NCBI RefSeq assembly: GCF_003429665.1 | Contig: NZ_QUWK01000008.1 | Span: forward strand, 116,921 to 180,920 | DNA from: Sphaerochaeta halotolerans | GTDB lineage: Bacteria; Spirochaetota; Spirochaetia; Sphaerochaetales; Sphaerochaetaceae | Reading direction: 5' to 3' | DNA length: 64,000 bases | Part shown: piece by piece, positions 38,124 to 46,960 of the stretch | How the letters are laid out: every line of letters starts with the position of its first letter | Position numbering within the stretch: position 1 is the first letter of the stretch | Translations under genes and position numbers: made by a program | The notes under the pieces: generated by a model | Told to the model about the DNA's origin: nothing | What the model saw: only the letters and a program-made list of their open reading frames with translations | Databases searched by the model: none

Positions 38124-39155
38124 TTAGTATTGTGATTTCTCAATCCCAAACTTTGCAGGACTGAATTTGGCTACCCCACTATCGTAGAGCATCCAGGAAA
38201 CCAGGGACTCCCAATCCTTGTAGAACTTCCGCATCGACGATTCATCAGGATACTTCTCATAGAGTTTGTCCAGGGAGTTCTTGACGACAAACTCCTTCCA
38301 AGCAGGTTCCTGTACTGCTTTCTTGGCTGCATCGCGTAGAATGGTCACCACTTCGGGGGGAACATCCTTGTCCACCAAGAGAGAAAGCGGGGTGAACGGA
38401 TTGGAGAGATAACGTTCTGAACCAGGGAGAATCTCTCCAAGGGTAGGAACATCTGGGTGTGCTTCCAGCCGGTCGAGAGCAGAAATACCCAGCAGCTTCA
38501 AGTCCCCACTTTCCAAATATCCGGTAACTGTTGAGTAGTTCGAGTTGGTGAAATCCACTTGATCTCCCAATACAGCAAGGATGCAGTCTGCACCACCGGG
38601 GTATGCGGTAAGAGCCATTTCCATCCCGAACTTGCCATATATCATTGCCTGTACGTGCCCTGATCCACCTGGTCCGGTGTAACTCATCTTCACCTTCCCG
38701 GGGCGATTCTTGATGTCATCAACCAGGTCTTGGAGCGTTTCATATGCTGAGTCTTTCCCCACAACAATTACCTTTGGGTCATTGACCGCAACCATGATTG
38801 GGGTGAAATCATCATAACTCATCTCACTCAGTCCCATTACCCTCTGGGTTCCCAATGATTCAGCTGTGAAGAGGACAGTATATCCATCACTCTTGGCATC
38901 TAGAACGGTACGAGCACCAATGGAACCGCTTGCACCACCTTGATTTATGACCGTTATGCTCTTTCCGAGGTGCTTTTCCAGTTGGACAGCCAGTTGTCTG
39001 CCACTAATATCAGTGGTTCCTCCTGCTCCATAGGGAACAATCATGGTAATCGGTTTTGTAGGATACGAAGCATCTACCGATTCTGAGTTTCCAGCGCCCC
39101 AGAGCATGGAGATGGACAAAAGCAAGAGAAAGAGAACAAGCAACTTGTGTTTCAT
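38124..39155 (-). CDS. tctC: Tripartite tricarboxylate transporter substrate-binding protein TctC
   Basis: 343 residues with a signal peptide (MKHKLLVLFLLLLSISMLWG). The mature protein has the Bug/TctC pattern: YPTKPITMIVPYGAGGTTD near residue 35, and GGASGSIGARTVL. It captures the substrate in the periplasm and hands it to TctAB. AGGAGG precedes ATG 39155. First gene of the operon, 145 nt or more downstream of a strong candidate operator and close to its own promoter. Confidence 0.93.
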   Translation of the reverse strand: MKHKLLVLFLLLLSISMLWGAGNSESVDASYPTKPITMIVPYGAGGTTDISGRQLAVQLEKHLGKSITVINQGGASGSIGARTVLDAKSDGYTVLFTAESLGTQRVMGLSEMSYDDFTPIMVAVNDPKVIVVGKDSAYETLQDLVDDIKNRPGKVKMSYTGPGGSGHVQAMIYGKFGMEMALTAYPGGADCILAVLGDQVDFTNSNYSTVTGYLESGDLKLLGISALDRLEAHPDVPTLGEILPGSERYLSNPFTPLSLLVDKDVPPEVVTILRDAAKKAVQEPAWKEFVVKNSLDKLYEKYPDESSMRKFYKDWESLVSWMLYDSGVAKFSPAKFGIEKSQY

Positions 39156-39190
39156 AAAGCCTCCTAACGTACAAGTGTAAATTATCATAG

Positions 39191-39219
39191 ATTATGCAGT
39201 ATATTGGTGTTTTATGCAA
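39191..39219 (-). promoter_or_regulatory. Candidate promoter of the tct-aroA-lacI operon
   Basis: Minus strand TTGCAT (39219-39214), 17-nt spacer, CATAAT (39196-39191), 36 nt before the tctC ATG. Flanks are strongly AT-rich. Confidence 0.6.
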
Positions 39220-39302
39220 TATTTATACAATCTATTATATATAAATGTTTCTATCTTCATATATTTTATAGCATTGCTATTTACATATTTCATATATTTA
39301 AT

Positions 39303-39314
39303 TGTAAATTTACA
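39303..39314. promoter_or_regulatory. Palindrome TGTAAATTTACA, possible LacI-type operator
   Basis: A perfect 12-bp palindrome about 85 nt upstream of the tctC promoter; the half-site TGTAAAT recurs at 39176 between promoter and gene. LacI-family operators are commonly TGTAA(N)CG(N)TTACA-like; this one lacks the central CG. Two spaced sites could loop. The regulator at 33751 is the obvious candidate. Confidence 0.4.
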
Positions 39315-39324
39315 TTTTGATGCC

Positions 39325-39366
39325 AAAAAATAATTGCCCTCTCCTCTTACAAGGAGGGGTGGGCAA
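39325..39366 (-). terminator. Terminator of aroH, overlapping its last codons
   Basis: Minus strand TTGCCC-AC-CCCTCC, a loop and GAGGAG-A-GGGCAA, then TTATTTTTTGG. The upstream arm includes the last aroH codons, and the TAA stop lies in the loop. It separates aroH from the tct operon. Confidence 0.8.
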
Positions 39367-39727
39367 ACTCAGGGCGGAGCATTTCTGCACCATGCATAAA
39401 TACAGGTACTGTTTTTTCCATCGGATGGTGTACTACAACCATCATCCTAATGACTTTTTCCAACATTCCTTCAATCTCAAGTTCCTGCATGCAAAACAAA
39501 GGAGTGAGGGCACAATATCCAGCCTTTCTTAATCCTGTGGCTGGATTCCGGCTCTTCAGGTCACTGGTTTGGGTAATCAGTAGAAAGGCTACCTCATTTT
39601 CCTGCAATGCATTGAGTGCAAGTATTTCGCGGTAGAGTGTTGCAGCTGCGGTTTCGATTTGCTCAGGCACATCATCCTGTACACAGATGGCTCCCCTGAT
39701 AGCACTGATGGTAGATGGCAATTCCAT
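39347..39727 (-). CDS. aroH: Chorismate mutase, AroH type
   Basis: 126 residues. Monofunctional AroH-fold enzyme converting chorismate to prephenate. Active-site segments match Bacillus AroH: AIRGAICV (Arg7), CMQELE (Cys75 and Glu78), IRMMVVV (Arg90) and EMLRPEF. The tyrosine that precedes the LRP motif in Bacillus is replaced by Phe in VFMHG. ATG at 39727 with AGGAG is preferred to GTG 39733. Its own terminator isolates it from tctC. Confidence 0.9.
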   Translation of the reverse strand: MELPSTISAIRGAICVQDDVPEQIETAAATLYREILALNALQENEVAFLLITQTSDLKSRNPATGLRKAGYCALTPLFCMQELEIEGMLEKVIRMMVVVHHPMEKTVPVFMHGAEMLRPEFAHPSL

Positions 39728-39757
39728 GGTCACTCCTAATACTAGTGTTTTGAAAAA

Positions 39758-40099
39758 TCATCCTATCGTAATTCCCCTCGTAATCACATGCTCAAGCAAT
39801 CCTACAATAAGGCTCAATGCAAATATGGCCAGCATTCTGAGAATAGTGAGCAACATAGCAGAAGTAGGAAACATTCGATCCCCGACCCAAACCAAGAGAG
39901 AGAAAACCAGAATCCAGAAGCCAAATAACAAACTGGTCCAGCTGATCAGATAGAGGGAAAAATGCAACAGATTTACAAAATCCTGACTTACGGCGAAAAA
40001 ACTACTTGCTATATATATGAAGAAAAAGAAGAGATAGAGCAAGAGTGTATACGTATGTACCCGGCTGGAAAATGCCAGCAAGCGCCGTGTCTGCAACAT
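39758..40099 (-). CDS. Small integral membrane protein
   Basis: 113 residues with three hydrophobic segments (about 17-37, 45-70 and 82-106). No family recognised. It sits between thiN (16 nt) and aroH (30 nt), probably co-transcribed. No clear ribosome-binding site except AGGTGA some 14 nt away, so the start is uncertain. Confidence 0.5.
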   Translation of the reverse strand: MLQTRRLLAFSSRVHTYTLLLYLFFFFIYIASSFFAVSQDFVNLLHFSLYLISWTSLLFGFWILVFSLLVWVGDRMFPTSAMLLTILRMLAIFALSLIVGLLEHVITRGITIG

Positions 40100-40115
40100 A
40101 CGTTGATGGTATCAC

Positions 40116-40748
40116 CTATGATAGCTTGTCTGCAACCGGGAAACATACGAAGAGCTTTCCTTCCCCAGAGGTAAACACGTCCAGTACAGGTGATTCCGCT
40201 CGGTTGGACAAAGAAATAGTTGCCATAGAAAGTGCATAGTGACTAAGCGGCCATTGCAACTGCTTCGCAGTAACCCGTACTTCTTTGGTGAAACTTGCAG
40301 GAATAAAACTCACTGTCTGTGGTGGATTCAAAATCTCAAATCGATGAAACGTGCCTACCAGGAACAGGCTTTCATAGGTGGTATACCAGGCAGAAGGGGG
40401 ACCATACTGGTCAAAAAGACTATAGGTAGAAAAGAGGTGGTCCATCCGGAACCCTCCCCCGCCAACCAATATATAGTTGGAAAAACCAAGGGAGGAAGCT
40501 TTTCGTAGCGCAAGCTCAGTATCACTCTCATCTTTATCGGAAAGACTCTTCTCATGGTTAAGATGGCGTATTTCGGAGAACAGACGAGTAGAGTCGAAAT
40601 CCCCAAGACAAAGAGAAACAGGAATTCCCAAGGCTTTTGCAGCCTCATATCCACTATCCGCCGCAATTACCATGTCACCGGTCTCTAGGAGATCATCAGG
40701 GAGCCTGGAAGGGGCTCCACCACCGGTAAATATTATAGCTTTACTCAT
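40116..40748 (-). CDS. thiN: Thiamine pyrophosphokinase
   Basis: 210 residues. Transfers pyrophosphate from ATP to thiamine, giving ThDP. IFTGGG near the N-terminus, IAADSGYEAAKALGI and LCLGDFDS are the catalytic-domain motifs; the C-terminal half is the thiamine-binding beta domain. No TPP riboswitch seen in the 72-nt gap to the divergent DUF1015 gene. Confidence 0.92.
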   Translation of the reverse strand: MSKAIIFTGGGAPSRLPDDLLETGDMVIAADSGYEAAKALGIPVSLCLGDFDSTRLFSEIRHLNHEKSLSDKDESDTELALRKASSLGFSNYILVGGGGFRMDHLFSTYSLFDQYGPPSAWYTTYESLFLVGTFHRFEILNPPQTVSFIPASFTKEVRVTAKQLQWPLSHYALSMATISLSNRAESPVLDVFTSGEGKLFVCFPVADKLS

Positions 40749-40826
40749 AATCGCTCACTTTATGTTGCGGATTTGTCAATATTATCATAGTATATTACCA
40801 CATTCATAAATAAAAGAGGAATGAAT

Positions 40827-42146
40827 ATGTCCAACGTAAATCAGCATCTCGAGAAGGTTGCGCTCAAACGCGCAGACATCATGATACCAAAAGCAACAGT
40901 AGATCTCTCAAAATGGGCAGTAGTTGCTTGTGACCAGTATACTTCAGAACCTGAATATTGGGAACAGGTGAAACAACTGGTAGGAGATAATCCATCCACA
41001 CTCAATCTCATTTACCCTGAAGTATACCTTGGGGAAGCACATCCCGAGAAAAGGATTGAAACAATCAATGCTACCATGAAGCAATACATGCAACAGAATC
41101 TCTTCACCGTCTATAAAGATGCCTTCTTCCTGGTACACCGCACCACTCCATCTAGCAAGATCGGTCGTTGGGGACTGCTTGTAGCCCTGGACCTAGACCA
41201 ATATGACTATGCTCCAGATTCTCGTAGCCTGATCAGGGCAACCGAGGGAACCATTCTCTCCAGAATCCCGCCCAGAAAAGAAATCAGGAAAAACGCTCCA
41301 CTTGAGCTTCCCCATATCATGGTATTGATCAATGATGAGAAGCGTTCCGTCATTGAACCACTTGCGAGAAAAAGAGAACAGCTCCCGCTTGCGTATGAAA
41401 CCGATCTGATGGCTGGTGGTGGTACTTTGAAAGCTTGGGTTGTCGATACTGATGAAGCTATGCTGAAGATTGCTGAGGCATTGGAAGGGATGCTTGAAGC
41501 CCTCCCCCAAGACAATCCCCTACTCTACGCCATGGGTGACGGCAACCATAGCCTGGCAACGGCAAAGAGCTGTTGGATGGATATACAAAAAACACTCTCA
41601 CCAGAAGAGCGAGAACACCATCCTGCACGCTATGCACTGGTTGAACTGGAAAATATTTTTGATGAGGGATTGAAGTTCGAACCAATTCACCGTGTGCTTT
41701 TCGGACTTGACCAACATACCTTTGAAAAGGAACTCTCCAAAGTCTGTTCACACTATGAAACAGAAAAAGCCTCCGACCTAAATTCCCTTGACTCGGCAAT
41801 CAACAAAGCAGATGGAATTCAGAAGTTCGGATTCTGTAACAAGCAAGGCTATCATCTTTACAAACTTACCGAGCCAAAGGCCTCTATCGCTGCAGGCACG
41901 CTGCAATTGATCATCGACTCGTTGCTTGAACAGAAACTAGCCAGTGTGGACTATATCCACGGCAAGGAAGTTACCGCTACCTTGGGTAGCAAGGAAGGCA
42001 ACATAGGACTCATCCTACCAGAAGTCTCCAAGGCCACCTTCTTTGATTCAATCATCAGGGATAACGCTCTGCCAAGAAAAACCTTCTCCATGGGAGAGGC
42101 AAATGAGAAGCGTTATTACATGGAAGCAAGGAAAATACAGCTTTAA
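40827..42146 (+). CDS. DUF1015 family protein
   Basis: About 439 residues. The DUF1015 motif GDGNHSLATAK is near residue 238, and YDYAPDSRSLIRATEGTI near 128 is another conserved block. These proteins are widespread in anaerobes and their function is unclear; linkage to serine/phosphoserine genes seen elsewhere is absent here. GAGGA is 6 nt before ATG 40827; ATG 40821 lies too close. The TAA stop interlocks with the convergent gene's stop (TTAA). Confidence 0.88.
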   Translation: MSNVNQHLEKVALKRADIMIPKATVDLSKWAVVACDQYTSEPEYWEQVKQLVGDNPSTLNLIYPEVYLGEAHPEKRIETINATMKQYMQQNLFTVYKDAFFLVHRTTPSSKIGRWGLLVALDLDQYDYAPDSRSLIRATEGTILSRIPPRKEIRKNAPLELPHIMVLINDEKRSVIEPLARKREQLPLAYETDLMAGGGTLKAWVVDTDEAMLKIAEALEGMLEALPQDNPLLYAMGDGNHSLATAKSCWMDIQKTLSPEEREHHPARYALVELENIFDEGLKFEPIHRVLFGLDQHTFEKELSKVCSHYETEKASDLNSLDSAINKADGIQKFGFCNKQGYHLYKLTEPKASIAAGTLQLIIDSLLEQKLASVDYIHGKEVTATLGSKEGNIGLILPEVSKATFFDSIIRDNALPRKTFSMGEANEKRYYMEARKIQL

Positions 42147-42721
42147 AGAAGCAGCGAGGACGCATCATAGTCCCCACAGCGCAACAAGGTGTAGGGAGTT
42201 GTCGTGCAATCGATCAAGGTGGAGGGAGTATTTCGCTGTCGCTTTGGATCCACGACAATGGCCTGCACTTTTTCTTTATATGTGAAGATGATGTCAGTGA
42301 TATTGGTTATGAAATACTCATTGGGATTTACTGCAGTTGAGTAGATTGGAGAACCAAGGCGTGTAAGCAACTCTTGTATGAATGGATCGTCAGGGACCCG
42401 GACAGCACTGCTCCCTTCTCCCTTTCTATTGGGGAGTATGCAGGTAAGGGCGCAAGGCCAATGATCTTGGAGCACCTCCGGAACAATACACAGCTGATGC
42501 GCTTGCTCAAGGGTAGAGAGGATGGCGAACTGCTGTTGCCCTATATGCTCTTTCAGTGCACGCAGTTTTTGCAGTGTTGTATCAACTTTTCCACTCAGAC
42601 CATAGATTGTGTCACAGGGAAGGATCATGAGGTTATCCTCCTGAAGATGGATCACACATCGATCCAAGGTATCTGGTTCTGATTTATAGAGGAGTTCTGC
42701 TTCCTCACTTGTCCTACTCAT
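42143..42721 (-). CDS. YrdC/Sua5-like domain protein, divergent
   Basis: 192 residues. The YrdC fold mark ILPCDTIYGLSGKV is near residue 33. TsaC/Sua5 makes threonylcarbamoyl-AMP for tRNA t6A. However, the usual K..R/KxRP phosphate-binding segment reads LRALKEHIGQQQFA, and the STSAN motif reads STAVNPNEY. It may therefore be a YciO-like relative rather than the main t6A enzyme. It overlaps the next gene's start region by 8 nt. Confidence 0.75.
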   Translation of the reverse strand: MSRTSEEAELLYKSEPDTLDRCVIHLQEDNLMILPCDTIYGLSGKVDTTLQKLRALKEHIGQQQFAILSTLEQAHQLCIVPEVLQDHWPCALTCILPNRKGEGSSAVRVPDDPFIQELLTRLGSPIYSTAVNPNEYFITNITDIIFTYKEKVQAIVVDPKRQRNTPSTLIDCTTTPYTLLRCGDYDASSLLL

Positions 42722-43163
42722 AGATCCGCCTCCGCCGTTTTTTCATCCATGTATAGCATAGCGTAATCAACGATGCCATGCATAGGGAGGCAAGTGCTAG
42801 ATAAATGGTAGGAATTCCTGTAAAAGCCGGCGATTGTGCAGATTCAACAATCAACATATCCCTATTTTCATGGGAGAGAGAACCCTCTTCCTCGTCAATG
42901 AAGTAATATACCTGTTCTCCCTCACTCTGATACCCATATTTGAAAGCAGCATCCCTCAGTGCATCCTCACTGGTTGCTTCATTCCTCTGGCGCTCGAGGG
43001 AGTCAACCTGCAAGGAAAGAATAGTCTCTTCATAAGAAAGTCGCGCTATCTCATCCTGCAAAGCACGATTATGCAGATATCCACCAGTGCCGAATACTGC
43101 CATGAGCAAGGAAAAGATAAAAACTAGGCTGAAAGTGAATAGTAGCGGTATTTTTCTTGTCAT
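42714..43163 (-). CDS. FtsB/DivIC-like membrane protein with extra C-terminal helix
   Basis: About 149 residues. N-terminal membrane helix (about 6-27), coiled coil (about 30-65) and a DAAFKYGYQSEGEQVYYF segment as in FtsB/DivIC septum formation initiators, but with a second membrane helix (about 115-138) and basic tail, which usual FtsB lacks. ATG 43163 has AAGGA upstream. Divergent from the degenerate-GGDEF gene. Confidence 0.7.
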   Translation of the reverse strand: MTRKIPLLFTFSLVFIFSLLMAVFGTGGYLHNRALQDEIARLSYEETILSLQVDSLERQRNEATSEDALRDAAFKYGYQSEGEQVYYFIDEEEGSLSHENRDMLIVESAQSPAFTGIPTIYLALASLCMASLITLCYTWMKKRRRRIYE

Positions 43164-43237
43164 GCTATCCTTCAATCACTATACTAACTATGGTACTATA
43201 GTATTATTACTAGTGTAAAGTTTGCATGGAGGTGGCG

Positions 43238-44146
43238 ATGTCTGAAAATAAACACTATGGACGGCAAATATTCTTGAGCCTGTTCCTTACCGTATTCCTT
43301 CTCTTGGCCGGCCTCTATGTTGCCTCACGGTATCTTTTGCCGCTCTATGATGTCAACCAACAACAAATCTACGACATTTTGGTAAAGTTGTTTCCCATTC
43401 TCATCGGTTTGGTCATGATAGAGATTGGTGTTATGATAGCTCGTAGAAGAGATGAAGAGTACGCCGACCAAGTCGACAAATTACCACCCAATGCATATGA
43501 TAAACCCTTCTACACCCTTCCTGGTGACGACCCAAGCCATCTTCATAGTGATGAGCTGTTGCACAGCCAACAGAAAGTGGAACCACAGAGTACCCAGGGG
43601 CAGGAAGCCATTGAGGAAGAAGAGCTCAAGATACAAGCAGTAGCTTCAGTTAACCCCATGGTTCCCAGAGAAGAAGAAGCAATTTTTGAACGCTTTGAAA
43701 AAGCCGAACCTGAGCAGGAATCATCGCAACGTGAAGCAGAGATTGCTGAACCGGTGGCTGAAAACATTATGTACAATACTGACTTCGACACTATCCTGGA
43801 GATGGAATTGGCCAACTCCAGGGAGATGGATTATGATCTCACGCTGGTAATGATTGAAGTTACAGAAGGTCCTGCTTCCCTTATAGCAAACAAATTGATG
43901 ATGCTCAGTGGTGAACTTGCCTACAGCTTTACGCTTGAAGATGGGAAAATAGCTATGGTACTTCCTTTCTACAATGGAGATGAAGCACGTTCATTCACGC
44001 TCTCAATCATAGAGAGTTGCCAGAAAGAGTTCTCTGGTTCTTCATTGCAACTTGGCTTTGCTTCACGAAACGGAAGGATTGTAGACAAGGAACAATTGTT
44101 GCACGAAGCACAGAGTGCATGCAGTAGCAACTGGGAAGAGCGTTAA
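43238..44146 (+). CDS. Membrane protein with degenerate GGDEF-like domain
   Basis: About 302 residues. Two membrane helices (about 9-31 and 44-65), a long acidic low-complexity linker (about 75-185), then a GGDEF-like fold (about 190-300: FDTILEMELANSREMDYDLTL; LQLGFASRNGRIVDKEQLL). The GG(D/E)EF active loop reads LEDGKIAMVLPF, so it cannot make c-di-GMP; it may sense or scaffold. GGAGG is 5 nt before ATG 43238. The stop interlocks with that of rnz (TTAA). Confidence 0.72.
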   Translation: MSENKHYGRQIFLSLFLTVFLLLAGLYVASRYLLPLYDVNQQQIYDILVKLFPILIGLVMIEIGVMIARRRDEEYADQVDKLPPNAYDKPFYTLPGDDPSHLHSDELLHSQQKVEPQSTQGQEAIEEEELKIQAVASVNPMVPREEEAIFERFEKAEPEQESSQREAEIAEPVAENIMYNTDFDTILEMELANSREMDYDLTLVMIEVTEGPASLIANKLMMLSGELAYSFTLEDGKIAMVLPFYNGDEARSFTLSIIESCQKEFSGSSLQLGFASRNGRIVDKEQLLHEAQSACSSNWEER

Positions 44147-45066
44147 TCTTTCAAAGGAATCTCAAAACTCATCCGGTCCTTGGTCAGAATCGTATTGGGA
44201 AAGATGTTTCTGGCATCTTTCAGCAAGAAGCGTAGTTCCCTGTCCCCGTATCGTGGGCTGTAATGAAGAAGACCAAGCTTTGCTACTTCCGCATCTTTGG
44301 CAATCTGGGCGGCTTGGCCGGCTGTCATGTGCTTCTTCTCAGATGCTGTCTCTTCCATATCGGAAGTAAACATTCCCTCACAGAGCAATAGATCACTATG
44401 CTGCACTTCCTTGGCAATCGAAGGAAGGTAGAGAGAATCAGTGACATAAGCGAACTTCCTTCCCCCTCGCTTCTCCCCCATCACATCCGAGCTCACAATC
44501 TCCCTGCCATCGCTTAGGGTGACAGTTCCTCCTCTCTGCAGTTTTCCCCAAAGGGGACCTGCCGGTATTCCGAGTTCCTGGGCTTTTTCTGGATGAAATT
44601 CTCCTGGACGGTCCTTTTCCTGCATGACATACCCCAGGCAGGGTTTGGTATGGCTGAGTCTAAAAGCACGTACGACGAAATCCTCAGTTTCCAGAATCAC
44701 ACCTGGCTCCACAGTCTTCACAATGATTTCATAGTTGATGTACATATCAAGAATTCTGCGGTTGGTATCCACATACTCCTTGAGTTTGGGAGGTCCATAG
44801 AGCGTCAATGGCTCTTCCCTGTCTACTTGACTGGAAAGCATAAGAATGCCCGGCAGTCCTGTGACATGGTCTGCATGCATATGGCTTATAAAGATGGAGT
44901 GGATCTTTTTCCACTTCAAATTCAGCATTTTCAGGGTAACCTGTGTACCTTCCCCGCAATCGAAGAGAAAGAGCTCTCCATTCCGACGAACCATGGCACT
45001 CGTAAGAAACCTATTGGGAAGGGGCATCATGCCACTGGTCCCGAGTACAAACACTTCAAAATTCAT
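44143..45066 (-). CDS. rnz: Ribonuclease Z
   Basis: 307 residues, metallo-beta-lactamase fold. HMHADHVTGLPG near residue 63 binds two Zn; DSLYLPSIAKE and HMTAGQAAQIAKDA carry further ligands. It trims tRNA 3' trailers. Neither tRNA in this window encodes CCA, consistent with a need for RNase Z plus CCA addition. Downstream of the Lol-type operon by 26 nt. Confidence 0.94.
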   Translation of the reverse strand: MNFEVFVLGTSGMMPLPNRFLTSAMVRRNGELFLFDCGEGTQVTLKMLNLKWKKIHSIFISHMHADHVTGLPGILMLSSQVDREEPLTLYGPPKLKEYVDTNRRILDMYINYEIIVKTVEPGVILETEDFVVRAFRLSHTKPCLGYVMQEKDRPGEFHPEKAQELGIPAGPLWGKLQRGGTVTLSDGREIVSSDVMGEKRGGRKFAYVTDSLYLPSIAKEVQHSDLLLCEGMFTSDMEETASEKKHMTAGQAAQIAKDAEVAKLGLLHYSPRYGDRELRFLLKDARNIFPNTILTKDRMSFEIPLKD

Positions 45067-45092
45067 AAAGCAAGTATACCGAAAAACATCGG

Positions 45093-46265
45093 CTAATCAA
45101 AGTGTGTACAGCTCAAAGGTTCAATTCGTTTTACCCGTCTGAGACTGAATTGTACTGAAAACACGCTTACCAACAGTAAAACCAATACAATAGTAAGAAT
45201 GTCTCCCAATGGATAGACCACAGTAAACTCAAGAAGATAGTAGGAAAGGGAAGGAATTGATCGGTCGGCGACCGCACTGAGCAATGGGGAAAGATTACTC
45301 GACAAGAGAACACCCAGCAGGGTTCCCCCAAGTATGGAGAGGATGGTCACAATCATGACAGTGTTGAAATAGACATTGCGGATCAAGGAATGGCGTGCCC
45401 CCAGTAGGGTGAGCATGGCAATCTGATGTTTGTCATCCTCAACCAATTCCCTACTCAATTCACTAATGAAATATCCACAGAGCATCGCTACAGCAACCAT
45501 GACACCCAGTACAGCCTGTCTGCTCGTATTGAGGTTCGTAGCAACTGTAAAATTTTCCTCATCCCATGAGGTAACAGCATACCCTTCCGCCTTGAAATCC
45601 TGCTTCAAGGATTCAATACTCCCTTGTGCAACCAACAACTCGTAGTAGGTTTCTTCACTACCCTTGAAGAGCCGATGGATTAGGTCATAATCACAAAAGG
45701 CAAGATTTGCATCAAGTTCCTGATATCCTGAATCATAGAGATTGCCCACTACACAGAATTGAGGACGTATCCCATCATCACTGACCAGCATCAGGGCAAC
45801 CCGGTCACCAATCCCTACTTGGAGCTCACGAGCCAGGGTGGTACTCAGAAGTACCTGTTCCAGTGTAGTGCTCTCCTTGGGAACTCCATCCAACAATGTA
45901 ATCTGGGAAGTCCTTTCATTGTTGAAATACCCTTCCTCAACACCCTTAAGTCTCACCATCTTGTTGCCTTCGGGACTATAGATCAGGGCATAGCTTTGGG
46001 CTACCAGCTGCACATCGAGCACGCCTTCCTTTTCGCTCAAGGACCCCAAGGAAGCCTCATGAATCTGTAAATGGCCATTCCCCAGTAGTGCATATTTATC
46101 TGCAATCCCCCTGCTCATGGATACCACAAAAATCTGGGCAAATATTAAAGCACTGACTACCAAGGTGATCAATATGAGATTGAAGATAATTCTTTTTTTT
46201 GCTGCTCTGCTCCCTTTGTATCCGAGTTTTCTCAGTACCAGAAGGTGAAGAAGGGTTTGCTTCAA
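45093..46265 (-). CDS. FtsX-like ABC permease (LolC/LolE or MacB type)
   Basis: 390 residues. N-terminal membrane helix (about 24-48), a periplasmic MacB_PCD domain (about 50-255) and three C-terminal helices (about 260-385) of the FtsX family. With the ATPase at 46262 and a second permease at 46944 it forms a Lol/MacB-type exporter; in Lol the pair extracts lipoproteins towards the outer membrane. Assignment to Lol rather than a peptide exporter is inference. Confidence 0.87.
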   Translation of the reverse strand: MKQTLLHLLVLRKLGYKGSRAAKKRIIFNLILITLVVSALIFAQIFVVSMSRGIADKYALLGNGHLQIHEASLGSLSEKEGVLDVQLVAQSYALIYSPEGNKMVRLKGVEEGYFNNERTSQITLLDGVPKESTTLEQVLLSTTLARELQVGIGDRVALMLVSDDGIRPQFCVVGNLYDSGYQELDANLAFCDYDLIHRLFKGSEETYYELLVAQGSIESLKQDFKAEGYAVTSWDEENFTVATNLNTSRQAVLGVMVAVAMLCGYFISELSRELVEDDKHQIAMLTLLGARHSLIRNVYFNTVMIVTILSILGGTLLGVLLSSNLSPLLSAVADRSIPSLSYYLLEFTVVYPLGDILTIVLVLLLVSVFSVQFSLRRVKRIEPLSCTHFD

Positions 46266-46960
46266 GAGCGTACCTCCACGTTACGGTTATGGAGTTGATA
46301 CACGGTATTACAGCGACTGGCAAAGGCAAGATTGTGTGTTATCAACATCAATGCCACTTCTCGTTCGGCTACCAATGAGAAAAGCAAGTCTTCCACCAGC
46401 GCGGCATTCCGCTCATCAAGGGAGCCTGTCGGTTCATCTGCAAAGATGAGTGATGGTTCATTTACCAGAGCTCTGGCAATGGCCACCCGTTGCCGTTCTC
46501 CACCGGAGAGCTGATCACTGGTGTGGCCAAGACGGTCCTGCATCCCAACCAGTTCAAGCATCGCCAAAGACTTACGGGAAGCCTCCTTCTCGCTAGAGCC
46601 TGCGATCATGGCAGAAATCTGCACATTCTCCAAAGCAGTAAAATCATCCAGAAGCAGACTGCTCTGGAAAATGAATCCCATCGAGCGACTTCTCAATCGA
46701 CTGAGATGTTCATCATCAAGTTTTGTAATTTCCTTACCCTCGAATCGGATACTTCCACTATCTGCTGAGAGCAATCCTGCACTAATTTGTAACAACGTCG
46801 ATTTTCCACTCCCACTTCGCCCAGTTATTGCAATACTCGTTGAACGATTCAAAGAAAGCGAAACACCCTCCAGTATCTGGATGGGCTCCCCTCCCCTGAG
46901 GGTTGCAGGAAAACTCTTCGAGACTGCTTCGAGGGTGAGTACTTCAGTTGATTTCATCAT
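46262..46960 (-). CDS. lolD: ABC transporter ATPase, LolD/MacB type
   Basis: 232 residues. Walker A GRSGSGKST, signature LSGGERQRVAIARAL, Walker B LIFADEPTGSLD, switch ITHN. Sequence and length fit LolD/FtsE/MacB ATPases. It overlaps both flanking FtsX-like permease genes (by 4 and 17 nt), so the three are one unit. Confidence 0.9.
   Translation of the reverse strand: MMKSTEVLTLEAVSKSFPATLRGGEPIQILEGVSLSLNRSTSIAITGRSGSGKSTLLQISAGLLSADSGSIRFEGKEITKLDDEHLSRLRSRSMGFIFQSSLLLDDFTALENVQISAMIAGSSEKEASRKSLAMLELVGMQDRLGHTSDQLSGGERQRVAIARALVNEPSLIFADEPTGSLDERNAALVEDLLFSLVAEREVALMLITHNLAFASRCNTVYQLHNRNVEVRS

Noticed and set aside
40749..40826. TPP riboswitch near thiN
   Set aside because: The 78-nt divergent gap is too short and lacks the THI-box pairing; thiN is not usually riboswitch-controlled by such a short leader.
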